In this document: in pieces, positions 41,989-48,492 of the stretch | How positions within the stretch are numbered: position 1 is the stretch's first letter | Layout of the letters: every line of letters begins with the position of its first letter | DNA from: an uncultured Dysosmobacter sp. | GTDB lineage: Bacteria > Bacillota > Clostridia > Oscillospirales > Oscillospiraceae | NCBI GenBank assembly: GCA_947625655.1 | Contig: CANQPD010000022.1 | Span: 1 to 49,929, forward strand | DNA: 49,929 bases | Direction of reading: 5' to 3' | The notes under the pieces: generated by a model | Told to the model about the DNA's origin: nothing | What the model saw: the letters and a program-made list of their open reading frames with translations, nothing else | The model's database searches: none | Translations under genes and position numbers: made by a program

Positions 41989-42024
41989 AAATGCGACCGA
42001 GACTTTTCATCTCTTGTCGCATTT
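41989..42024. terminator. Second hairpin downstream of the transposase
   Basis: AAATGCGAC / GTCGCATTT arms extended by partial GAGA/TCTC pairing, in an AT-rich stretch; follows the transposase stop (42087) in the leftward direction. Confidence 0.6.
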
Positions 42025-42086
42025 GATTTTACAACTCAGCCATGGGTTTTGTCAATAGTTTTGCGACAAGATTTTGAAAAAAATTT

Positions 42087-43121
42087 TCACGCCAGTTTCG
42101 CCAGCTCTTCCTCGAACAGCTGGGCCGATGTCTTGAAATCGAATATTCCCCGCGGGTAGTTATTGATCCAGGCTTCTATGTACTCAATATCCCGCGCTTG
42201 TTTCGTGTCGAAGTCTTCCCCCTTCGGGACGTGCCGGCGGATCAGGCGGTTCTGGTTTTCATTGCTCCCCCGTTCCCAGCTGCTGTATGGGTGGCAGTAG
42301 AATACGTGGGTCCGCTTCTCTCCCTGATGCAAAGCGGACCGCTCCATCCCCTCGTAATCCGAAAACTCCACGCCGTTGTCCACCGTGATGCTCCGAAAAA
42401 TTTTTATGAACATGCTGCCCCACTTGCGCTCCAGGCGATCCAGGGCCTCCACGACGCTGGCGGCCGTCTGGTCTTTCAGCTTTGCAATGATCTCATCCCT
42501 GGTCTTGCGCTCCGTCAAAACCAGCAGGCAGGACTTCGTTTTGCCGCGCTTGCCCTTGACCGTGTCCATCTCCCAGTGCCCGAATGTCCCCCGGTTCTCC
42601 ACTTCTTTCGGCCGCTTCTCGATGCTCGGCCCTGCTGATGCCCTTTTCTGAACCTGCACTCTTTTCTTCTTTCTCTTCCGCTTGCCCTTGACCGGGAGGT
42701 TTTTGTTGGTCAGCTTCAGGAAAATGCCGCTGTCGATGTATCTATATAATGTTCTGACGCTGATCGTGGTCTTGAATTCGATCCCGCTTCCTGCAGCCGC
42801 GGCCAGCGCTGCTTCCGGGCTGTACTTGTTCTCGACGATCATGTTCTCTATATATTCAGCCAGCTCGATGTCGTTCCCCAGCTTAATGTTCCGCCCTTTT
42901 CCCTCCGCCGCCCAGTCATGGTTTTTCTGTCCGAGATCGCTGCTGTATCTGGTTTCCTCTGTGTAATCGCTGTTTCTGTGGGTATATTCTCCGCGCTTCC
43001 GCTCCCGGTAGATCGTGCTGCGGTGGCACTGAAGGTATGCTGCTATTTCCGGCACCTTGTGTCCTGAATTCAGCATTGTCTCCATCTTGATCCGGTCCGC
43101 CCGTGTTAAGTGTCTTCCCAT
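42087..43121 (-). CDS. IS30-family DDE transposase
   Basis: 344 aa from an ATG at 43121 (AGAGG upstream). Residues 1-45 form the HTH_38 DNA-binding domain; the catalytic core shows D186 (HWEMDTVKG), D248 (ITVDNGVEF) and E288 (SWERGSNENQNRLIR), the complete IS30 triad, and the C-terminal YPRGIFDFKTSAQLF. It is full-length. It sits as one of the first genes of the leftward early operon and has no obvious short IS inverted repeats at its ends, so it may be a phage gene rather than a passenger IS. Confidence 0.93.
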   Translation of the reverse strand: MGRHLTRADRIKMETMLNSGHKVPEIAAYLQCHRSTIYRERKRGEYTHRNSDYTEETRYSSDLGQKNHDWAAEGKGRNIKLGNDIELAEYIENMIVENKYSPEAALAAAAGSGIEFKTTISVRTLYRYIDSGIFLKLTNKNLPVKGKRKRKKKRVQVQKRASAGPSIEKRPKEVENRGTFGHWEMDTVKGKRGKTKSCLLVLTERKTRDEIIAKLKDQTAASVVEALDRLERKWGSMFIKIFRSITVDNGVEFSDYEGMERSALHQGEKRTHVFYCHPYSSWERGSNENQNRLIRRHVPKGEDFDTKQARDIEYIEAWINNYPRGIFDFKTSAQLFEEELAKLA

Positions 43122-43144
43122 CCTCTTGTCCCCCTCGGCCAAAT

Positions 43145-43174
43145 GGCGGCAGAGAGAAGGTTCCCTCTGCCGCC
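43145..43174. terminator. Hairpin upstream of the transposase
   Basis: GGCGGCAGAG / CTCTGCCGCC, a 10-bp stem with a 10-nt loop, between the XRE gene and the transposase. Rightward it is followed by a T-rich TTCTTTTG. Leftward it has no long T-run, so it could act as attenuator. Confidence 0.6.
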
Positions 43175-43204
43175 GGTTCTTTTGTGCTATCCTGTGTCTG
43201 TGTG

Positions 43205-43465
43205 TTACCGCTCGTATTTTTTCAAAAGCTCCACCGTTTCCCGGTCTGTTATGATGTCCGCGATCCGGCAGCCTAGCACGTTGCATATTTTCAGCAGCGT
43301 CGGAAGCTGCGCCTTGCTTATGTCTTTTACCCCCTGTTCATAATATTGATAGACCCGCAGGTTCACGCCTGCTTCTTTTGCCATCTGCGTCTGCGAAAGG
43401 CCGGCCGCGCGCCGGAGCCCCTGCAGCTTCTCATTCTTATAATTAATGTTGACCGTGACTTCCAT
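43205..43465 (-). CDS. XRE-family regulator 2 (Cro/Ner-like position)
   Basis: 86 aa, AAGGAGG upstream. HTH: LQGLRRAAGLSQTQMAKEAGVNLRVYQYYEQGVKDISKAQLPTLLKICNVLGC (about 15-67). It lies downstream of the early promoter, so it is probably made early and binds nearby operators as a Cro- or Ner-like regulator. Confidence 0.82.
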   Translation of the reverse strand: MEVTVNINYKNEKLQGLRRAAGLSQTQMAKEAGVNLRVYQYYEQGVKDISKAQLPTLLKICNVLGCRIADIITDRETVELLKKYER

Positions 43466-43507
43466 GTCCGCCTCCTTGACTTTTCGTTTTGCCGTGGTTA
43501 TAATAAA

Positions 43508-43532
43508 GCGGTGGGTGGGAATTCCCCACCGC
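43508..43532 (-). terminator. Leftward attenuator-type terminator
   Basis: GCGGTGGG / CCCACCGC stem followed leftward by TTTATTAT. It lies between the 40-aa gene and XRE 2, so only part of the transcription may read on. Confidence 0.65.
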
Positions 43533-43540
43533 CTTATTGC

Positions 43541-43663
43541 TCAGGACTGCTTTGGTTTCTTGTGCGGCTTTATTGTGATTGTGATTCGTTCCACCGCTTC
43601 ACTCTCTAAAGCCTTTTCGAGAACCTCGAGCAGTTCTTTTTTCTGCTTTTCATCGTCCTCCAC
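43541..43663 (-). CDS. 40-aa small protein, first gene after the early promoter
   Basis: GTG start at 43663 with AAAGGAGG 7 nt upstream: MEDDEKQKKELLEVLEKALESE, then VERITITIKPHKKPKQS. A charged helix plus basic strand. No known family. Confidence 0.6.
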   Translation of the reverse strand: MEDDEKQKKELLEVLEKALESEAVERITITIKPHKKPKQS

Positions 43664-43737
43664 GGCCGACCCTCCTTTCGTTCCTTTTTCTTTCCCCCCT
43701 TTCTTCTTACTCAGGTCTTCCCTAACCTTGTACCTAT

Positions 43738-43766
43738 ATTATACACCCATAGGTGTATTTTGTCAA
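43738..43766 (-). promoter_or_regulatory. Consensus leftward early promoter with operator in its spacer
   Basis: Leftward: TTGACA (43766-43761), 17-nt spacer, TATAAT (43743-43738), a perfect sigma-70 match. The spacer and -10 contain the dyad ATACACC-CATA-GGTGTAT (43741-43758), so a bound repressor would block polymerase. Drives the 40-aa gene, XRE 2, the transposase and probably the early block. Confidence 0.85.
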
Positions 43767-43795
43767 CATGAAATCCCCTTTTTTTGAATTTTTTA

Positions 43796-44047
43796 TCAAT
43801 ATGAAATGTTCTCGTCAAGGAGCCAATCCACGGAAACGCCGAGCACTTTTGCAAATATTTTTAATTCGTAATCTGTCACGAATCTTGTCCCGATCTCTAT
43901 CCTGCTGATGCTGTCCCGCTCTATCGTTACCCCTTCTGTCTGCATACGCGCAGCCAGATCGCTCTGCGATATTCTTCCCTTCAATCTTGCCATCCGCAGC
44001 TTTTCTCCGCATAAATTTTTCTTTCCGTTGTAATCATAAATTTTCAT
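43796..44047 (-). CDS. XRE-family regulator 1 (likely repressor)
   Basis: About 83 aa from an ATG at 44047, 8 nt after GGAGG (a GTG 5 codons upstream overlaps the ribosome site). HTH with Ser/Thr pattern: KLRMARLKGRISQSDLAARMQTEGVTIERDSISRIEIGTRFVTDYELKIFAKVLGVSVDWLL. This is the compact repressor type of Firmicutes mobile elements. It ends about 30 nt before the early promoter -35 box and its own start lies beside an operator-like repeat. Repressor role is inferred. Confidence 0.78.
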   Translation of the reverse strand: MKIYDYNGKKNLCGEKLRMARLKGRISQSDLAARMQTEGVTIERDSISRIEIGTRFVTDYELKIFAKVLGVSVDWLLDENISY

Positions 44048-44063
44048 TTCCCAGCCCTCCACT

Positions 44064-44132
44064 TGTGTTAATATTCAGCATTTTTCTTGACATTAGCATT
44101 ATTACTGAATATATTTGTGTTAAAGGTCAGCA
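44064..44132. promoter_or_regulatory. Pair of 17-bp direct repeats around the rightward promoter
   Basis: TGTGTTAATATTCAGCA (44064-44080) and TGTGTTAAAGGTCAGCA (44116-44132) differ at only two positions and bracket the promoter at 44087-44115. Likely operators for XRE 1 or a related protein. Confidence 0.65.
44087..44115 (+). promoter_or_regulatory. Consensus rightward promoter for the SWIM gene
   Basis: TTGACA (44087-44092), 17-nt spacer, TATATT (44110-44115), 53 nt before the ATG of the gene at 44168. Flanked by the operator-like direct repeats. Confidence 0.8.
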
Positions 44133-44167
44133 ATTATAAAAACTGATCGAAGAAAGGAGGATATGAA

Positions 44168-44572
44168 ATGAAATTTTTACAAAATATGGGGAGCTGGGAC
44201 GCCGGTATTCATTCCGACCCGGAGCAGGTGAAGCGTATGCTGTCGGCTCATGGTCTGAAATCGTCCATCGTTTCGTTCTCTGCCTCTGATGGTGTGATCC
44301 GGATTCAGGGATCTGAAGCGGAGCCGTACAAGGCCACGCTGGCCGGCTGCGGGTGCGCTGATTTCGCGCGCCGCCAGATGCCGTGCAAGCACATGTATGC
44401 GCTCGCGGCCGAGCTTGGAATTCTCGACCTGTCGGATCTGAAGAAAAGCGGGGAAAATGCGAAAAAGGAATTTTCAGCCGATCTGGCAAAATACCGCCAC
44501 CTTTATGAATCCGGGGAGCTGTCCGGTGATTCCTATGTCAAAATATGCACCGCCCTCTCGAAAGCAAAATAA
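44168..44572 (+). CDS. SWIM zinc-finger protein
   Basis: 134 aa, AAAGGAGG upstream. SWIM motif CGCADFARRQMPCKH (CxC...CxH; about 61-75) preceded by beta strands (IVSFSASDGVIRIQGSEAEPYKATLAG) and followed by two helices. SWIM fingers bind DNA or proteins. One of few rightward genes, under its own consensus promoter, so probably expressed from the dormant genome or immediately after entry. Confidence 0.8.
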   Translation: MKFLQNMGSWDAGIHSDPEQVKRMLSAHGLKSSIVSFSASDGVIRIQGSEAEPYKATLAGCGCADFARRQMPCKHMYALAAELGILDLSDLKKSGENAKKEFSADLAKYRHLYESGELSGDSYVKICTALSKAK

Positions 44573-44597
44573 TATTTTCCCGGCTCGATGCTGGCGC

Positions 44598-44627
44598 GGA
44601 CCGCAGCTTGTCCTGCGGTCCTTTTTT
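44598..44627 (+). terminator. Intrinsic terminator after the SWIM gene
   Basis: GGACCGCAG-CTTGTC-CTGCGGTCC followed by TTTTTT, a textbook rightward terminator. Confidence 0.9.
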
Positions 44628-44719
44628 GATGCCTCGGCTCTGCTTTTTATCCGTCACAACCGACAAAATCGGGCTTTCATCTTTGTGCAGTTTACGCCCG
44701 TATTTTTGGCAGAAAGAAC

Positions 44720-44748
44720 TTGAAATACCACCTGTTGGGAGGTATAAT
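44720..44748 (+). promoter_or_regulatory. Consensus rightward promoter before the 79-aa gene
   Basis: TTGAAA (44720-44725), 17-nt spacer, TATAAT (44743-44748), 35 nt before the ATG. The spacer contains a short ACCT/AGGT dyad. Confidence 0.82.
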
Positions 44749-44783
44749 TTAATCAATCTAAAGGAACGGAGTAAATTAAAGTC

Positions 44784-45023
44784 ATGAATGAGAAAAATAT
44801 TCGTTTCAAAAATTATGTTGTGAAGGTTACCCGATCCTGGGTCTCTCACCTGGACGGGTATGGGTATCGCGTTTTCCGCATCACCCAGGACGGCCAGCTG
44901 GTATGTCTCGATCATTGCCTGGCGAATCTGATTTCTCCGGAATGTATGAACGGATTCAAAACCGAAGGCGAAGCTCTGAAGGCTGCTTTGGATATTCTTT
45001 CGATGGTCTCATCTCTTAAATGA
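44784..45023 (+). CDS. Small rightward hypothetical protein
   Basis: 79 aa (RFKNYVVKVTRSWVSHLDGYGYRVFRITQDGQLVCLDHCLANLI...KTEGEALKAALDILSMV). Mixed alpha/beta, with GGAACGGAG upstream. Has its own promoter. No family recognised; possible lysogeny or superinfection function from location only. Confidence 0.65.
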   Translation: MNEKNIRFKNYVVKVTRSWVSHLDGYGYRVFRITQDGQLVCLDHCLANLISPECMNGFKTEGEALKAALDILSMVSSLK

Positions 45024-45396
45024 TGAAAAGGCGGCTCTGCCGCCCTGGCATTAAACCACCGACGGCCGGTCCGAAGTCCGGCGGGCAGAATGGTGACGGG
45101 TGCTGTGAAGTCCAGCGGGCTCTCTCTGTTTGGACGCTGCGGATGTTGTTCGACAAGTTTTCCTGGTTTTTAATGTGAAAACCTGAAGGGCCGGATGCGC
45201 TGGGCGCAGGCTTCTCCGGTCGTCCTCGTAAATCTCGCACCGGCCTCAATGGCCAGAAAGGGCAGGGTGATTTCTCCCAGGTAGGATCTAATAATTAATT
45301 TTGGGGTTTTCAGCCGGTTTTCCGCACAGCCGAATAAACCGCCCGCAGCGTCTTTTTTAAGAAAATGAAAGGAAAAATGAAAACGAGGTGATTCGT
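45024..45396. other. 370-bp non-coding GC-rich region with direct repeat
   Basis: No supportable gene. GAAGTCCGGCGGGC (45073-45086) and GAAGTCCAGCGGGC (45107-45120) form a near-perfect 14-bp direct repeat. Short hairpins (for example GGCGGC near 45031) suggest a structured RNA or an attachment-type site; neither is established. Confidence 0.45.
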
Positions 45397-45582
45397 ATGT
45401 CTGACAAAATAAAGGAGGCCAGGCTTGCTCTCGGAATGTCCCGCGCGGAAATGTCGCGCCAGTTTGAGATCCCGATCAGCACGCTTGAAAAATGGGACGC
45501 CGGCATCCGCCAGTGTCCGCCCTGGGCCGAAAAGCTCATTCTTGAAAAAATGGAACGCATGAAAAAAGACCGGGAGGCATGA
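45397..45582 (+). CDS. Small HTH protein
   Basis: 61 aa from an ATG at 45397, 8 nt after GAGG (a GTG at 45388 lies in the ribosome site). MSDKIKEARLALGMSRAEMSRQFEIPISTLEKWDAG is a compact HTH of XRE type, followed by a short helix. Such proteins often act as small repressors or antidote-like regulators. Confidence 0.72.
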   Translation: MSDKIKEARLALGMSRAEMSRQFEIPISTLEKWDAGIRQCPPWAEKLILEKMERMKKDREA

Positions 45583-45597
45583 TCCCCCGGTCCTTTT
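45568..45597. terminator. Bidirectional terminator between rightward HTH gene and lysis operon
   Basis: GACCGGG / CCCGGTC stem overlapping the end of the HTH gene; TTTT on the right side and a TTTTTT run when read leftward (45562-45567). It ends the late operon after the endolysin. Confidence 0.88.
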
Positions 45598-45602
45598 GCT
45601 GC

Positions 45603-47090
45603 TTATACTCTTTTGATGTAATCCGAATGGACGAAGCCGTATATTTTCCCTGCGATGCGGACGAAATACCACTTATCTCCGTCCACGGCCTTGATGCTGT
45701 CGCAAACGTCCACCAGGTTGCCTGCTGCAAGCTGCGGCCAGCTCTTGATGTTCGGGTATTCCGTGCCGGCCCAGTTGCGAACGTTCAGCGTCGTGGCCGT
45801 AACCTGCCCGACCCACTTCGGGGTGCGGCTCGGCGCTCCGGCGCTGCCGGTGTCTTCCGGCTCCGGTTCCGGCTGCGGCGCGGGCGTTGGCGTCGGTTCG
45901 GGCGCCGGCTCTGAAGCTGTCGCCTTGCTCGCGTAGTCCGGGATCCCGAATCCGCGAATGTAGCGCGCGTTGATCGCGATCGTGCGTCTGCCGACCACTC
46001 CGCCGTTCGTGTTCCCCTCGATCACCGTCATGATGCCGCGCTCGACCGTTTCGATCATGCCCACATGCTCCGGCTCTCCGGTGTTGTCTCCGACGCCTGA
46101 GTCGCCCCAGTCGTAGAAGATTACGTCGGCGATGTCGGGCACGTAATCGTCGCGCTCCATCCAGCGGCCCATCCTCTGAAAAAGTTTGATCATCTCTCCG
46201 CATCCGCATTCCCGCGGGACGATGTCGGTCATCCCTGCTGCGATGCCCGCGGCTGATACCGTCGTCGCGCAGTAAGCGTCTTTGTATGTAACCGCGTAGC
46301 CCCTCGGCAGCGGCTTGAAGCCGTTGTATGTGTCAATGATCACTTTGTGCGTGCCAGCCGATCGCGAAAGCCCTACCCAGCCCTGCATGATGGCGAGGAT
46401 CTTTTTCCGCACCTGCGTCTCGGTCAGCTTCGCGTCTCCGCTTCCGCTGCTGCTGCCGGCCGTGACGTACTTCTTGATCCATGCAACACAGCATTCGTGG
46501 CGGCTCTGGTAGATCTTGTCGCCGACCTGGTTGTTGTTGCTCTTGTCGTTCTGGTCGAGCTTCAGCGATGCGAAGATCGAATCGGGCGTGTATGGTTTCG
46601 CGGCTCTGCCGAAGATCCGCTTCACTGGCCCCAGGCCGCCGAGGTGTTCGATCTCGGCCCACATCATCTGCGCGGCTGTGCCCGTGACGCCGTATGCCTT
46701 CGCGTTCTTGATGTAACCCTTCGCCTGTTCGACGAAGAGGTCGTCCTGGCACTTCTTTCCTGCGTCCGTCGTAATGATCGCGATCAGGGCTGCCTTCTCT
46801 TTCGCGCTCGGACTCCATCCGGTCGCTTCCCAGTCGGTCCCCAGCTTCTTTTCTATGCCGGCCGTGTCCGCCTTGCGGAAGGCTGCCGGGTCCGCGCTCA
46901 GGATCATCTGGCAGAGCTTCCGGCCTCGGTTGCCGTAATTCTGCGCCCAGCCCAGGGTGCAGGTGTTTTCGTTCGGGGAGTTGGCCTTCTTGCCCGCGTA
47001 GGCTTCATACCTGCGCTTCCCGTAAATCTGGCCGCCGGATTCAACGCCGCCGATGATGTTCGTTAATATTTCCAGGTTTTTCTTGTTCAT
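45603..47090 (-). CDS. Endolysin: lysozyme-like, CHAP-like and SH3 domains
   Basis: 495 aa, AGGAGG upstream. Residues 1-205 (LTNIIGGVESGGQIYGKRRYEAYAGK..., CTLGWAQNYGNRGRKLCQMIL) look like a muramidase of transglycosylase fold, with Glu in GVESGG. Residues ~225-390 resemble a CHAP/NlpC-type amidase (DAYCATTVSAAG catalytic Cys; EPEHVGMIE catalytic His). A Pro/Glu-rich linker (EPTPTPAPQPEPEPE) leads to a C-terminal SH3 domain (VTATTLNVRNWAGTEYPNI...GFVHSDYIKRV). Digests host peptidoglycan after holin action. Confidence 0.9.
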   Translation of the reverse strand: MNKKNLEILTNIIGGVESGGQIYGKRRYEAYAGKKANSPNENTCTLGWAQNYGNRGRKLCQMILSADPAAFRKADTAGIEKKLGTDWEATGWSPSAKEKAALIAIITTDAGKKCQDDLFVEQAKGYIKNAKAYGVTGTAAQMMWAEIEHLGGLGPVKRIFGRAAKPYTPDSIFASLKLDQNDKSNNNQVGDKIYQSRHECCVAWIKKYVTAGSSSGSGDAKLTETQVRKKILAIMQGWVGLSRSAGTHKVIIDTYNGFKPLPRGYAVTYKDAYCATTVSAAGIAAGMTDIVPRECGCGEMIKLFQRMGRWMERDDYVPDIADVIFYDWGDSGVGDNTGEPEHVGMIETVERGIMTVIEGNTNGGVVGRRTIAINARYIRGFGIPDYASKATASEPAPEPTPTPAPQPEPEPEDTGSAGAPSRTPKWVGQVTATTLNVRNWAGTEYPNIKSWPQLAAGNLVDVCDSIKAVDGDKWYFVRIAGKIYGFVHSDYIKRV

Positions 47091-47147
47091 GGAGTGCCTC
47101 CTGTTCTGATGCAGGAGGGCGGGATTGCCCCGCCCTCGGGTGCCTTG

Positions 47148-47408
47148 TTACTCTTCCTCGGTGTCGTCGTCTTCCTCGACTTCGACCTCGAACGGGATTC
47201 CCTCGCCTGCGTCCACGTTCATCGCGTCGGTCAGGCCCTCGCCGATGATGTACGCGATCACGGTCGCTCCGGCCATGATCAGCGCCGTCGTCTGCGTCGC
47301 GGTGCTCTCGCTGCCGCCGATCGCCACGATCATCATGCTGACGAATGATGCCACCGCCGTCCAAAGTTTGCGGCTCGTGAGTTTTCTTAACCAGTCGATT
47401 TTCTTCAT
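47148..47408 (-). CDS. Holin
   Basis: 86 aa. Positive N-terminus (KKIDWLRKLTSRKLW), two membrane segments (AVASFVSMMIVAIGG; ALIMAGATVIAYIIGEGL) and a highly acidic tail (FEVEVEEDDDTEEE), the classic small holin layout. Immediately upstream of the endolysin. Confidence 0.85.
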   Translation of the reverse strand: MKKIDWLRKLTSRKLWTAVASFVSMMIVAIGGSESTATQTTALIMAGATVIAYIIGEGLTDAMNVDAGEGIPFEVEVEEDDDTEEE

Positions 47409-47423
47409 CTCTCTCCCCTCCTT

Positions 47424-47792
47424 TCACTCATCGTCTGAAATCGCCCTGATGGCCTGCTCGGTCAGAAAGTCCTTCTGTTCATGCTTGACCTTCTGCGCGT
47501 AGGCCAGGGCCTCGTGCATGTCGCCGTTGCAGTGTGCGTCCGGGATCCGCTGCACGGCTCTGGCCGTCGCTTCTCCCAGGGCGATCGATGCTCCGACGCT
47601 CTTTATTAAGTAAAGCTCATTTTTGTACCGGATTTCCTCGCGCTTGTCCAGCTCTTTCTGCCGTTCCTCGCGCTGCGCCTTGTCGGCTGCGTCGCGCTTC
47701 TCGATCTTCCTCTGAACGAGCCAGAAGCAGAATCCGGTGATTGCTGACGGGATCCCCATTGCTGCGATCACCGCGAAAATTAAATTGTTCAT
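47424..47792 (-). CDS. Second small membrane protein of the lysis module (holin-like)
   Basis: 122 aa from an ATG at 47792 with GGAGGCAGAC upstream, sharing ATGA with the stop of the Cys-rich gene. One membrane segment (NLIFAVIAAMGIPSAITGFCFWLV, 3-26) then a long charged helix (QRKIEKRDAADKAQREERQKELDKREEIRYKNELY). May be a holin partner or antiholin. Confidence 0.7.
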   Translation of the reverse strand: MNNLIFAVIAAMGIPSAITGFCFWLVQRKIEKRDAADKAQREERQKELDKREEIRYKNELYLIKSVGASIALGEATARAVQRIPDAHCNGDMHEALAYAQKVKHEQKDFLTEQAIRAISDDE

Positions 47793-48016
47793 GTCTGCCT
47801 CCTGATGCTTAGATGTCGGCAGCCCCTGCAGGGTCTTTGGCCGGCCGGTATATGATAAAACCGGCAGCTTCCGCACTGGCCGTATTCCCTGCAGGCGGTT
47901 CCCGTACACGGATCAGCTGTGTATCTGCAGGCTTCTCCGCCACCGTGCGCGCAGGCGAACCTATCCGTTGTAGCGTTCGTCTTTCTTCGCGGCGACGATC
48001 TCCTGCTTCTCTTCAT
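47789..48016 (-). CDS. Cys-rich small protein, copy 2
   Basis: 75 aa from an ATG at 48016 inside the XkdX gene. Basic start (MKRSRRSSPRRKTNATT) then ten Cys including FACAHGGGEACRYTADPCTGTAC and CGSC...CRGC, likely two metal sites. The stop shares ATGA with the holin-like gene, supporting real translation. Paralogue of the truncated gene at 1-117. Confidence 0.62.
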   Translation of the reverse strand: MKRSRRSSPRRKTNATTDRFACAHGGGEACRYTADPCTGTACREYGQCGSCRFYHIPAGQRPCRGCRHLSIRRQT

Positions 48017-48113
48017 CCGTGATCCATCCTCTCTCCACTGCCGTCTGCAGGGCGTCGTCGGTCAGGCGGCCCTCGCAGTATAACCTCTTCAACCTGTTAA
48101 ACAAAATCGTCAC
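47961..48113 (-). CDS. XkdX-family protein, copy 2
   Basis: 50 aa, GTG start at 48113 overlapping the coiled-coil gene: MTILFNRLKRLYCEGRL...ERGWITDEEKQEI. Differs from copy 1 (86-238) at about eight residues. Small tail-module protein of unclear role. Confidence 0.8.
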   Translation of the reverse strand: MTILFNRLKRLYCEGRLTDDALQTAVERGWITDEEKQEIVAAKKDERYNG

Positions 48114-48492
48114 CTCCCAGGCTTGCGATGATCAGATCGTCGATCGTGTCGCTCATCTCTTTGTTCTCTTTCTGCAGCTTCTCGATGCGGTCCTGCAGGA
48201 TCTCGATCTCGGTCGGCTGTTCGCCGGCTTCCTCTGCCTCCTTCGCCTTTTGAACCCACTGATCGAACGATGCCTCCACGGTCTGCGCCAGGTTCTCCCG
48301 GTATGTCGTCGCCACCTCGTACCTGTCGTACTCGTAGTATGTCTCCGGGTCCGCGCCTTCCATGCTGGCCGGCCGCTCAAACGGTCCGGTGATGTTGGCA
48401 AAAAGAACCACGGTGCAGGCTGCGCCCTCTTTCGGAGGGAACGCCTCGACGCTAAGCCGCGCAGAGGGCTTGATGTTGCTTTCTGTTCTCAT
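48097..48492 (-). CDS. Coiled-coil tail-fibre-associated protein, copy 2
   Basis: 131 aa from the ATG at 48492, 9 nt after AAAGGAG, matching the start of copy 1. Same architecture: FPPKEGAACTVVLFANI, then YYEYDRYEVATTYRENLAQTVEASFDQW and a heptad C-terminus (ILQDRIEKLQKENKEMSDTIDDLI). About 80 percent similar to copy 1 by eye, with the changes mainly in residues 15-60, where partner contacts could differ. Confidence 0.6.
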   Translation of the reverse strand: MRTESNIKPSARLSVEAFPPKEGAACTVVLFANITGPFERPASMEGADPETYYEYDRYEVATTYRENLAQTVEASFDQWVQKAKEAEEAGEQPTEIEILQDRIEKLQKENKEMSDTIDDLIIASLGGDDFV

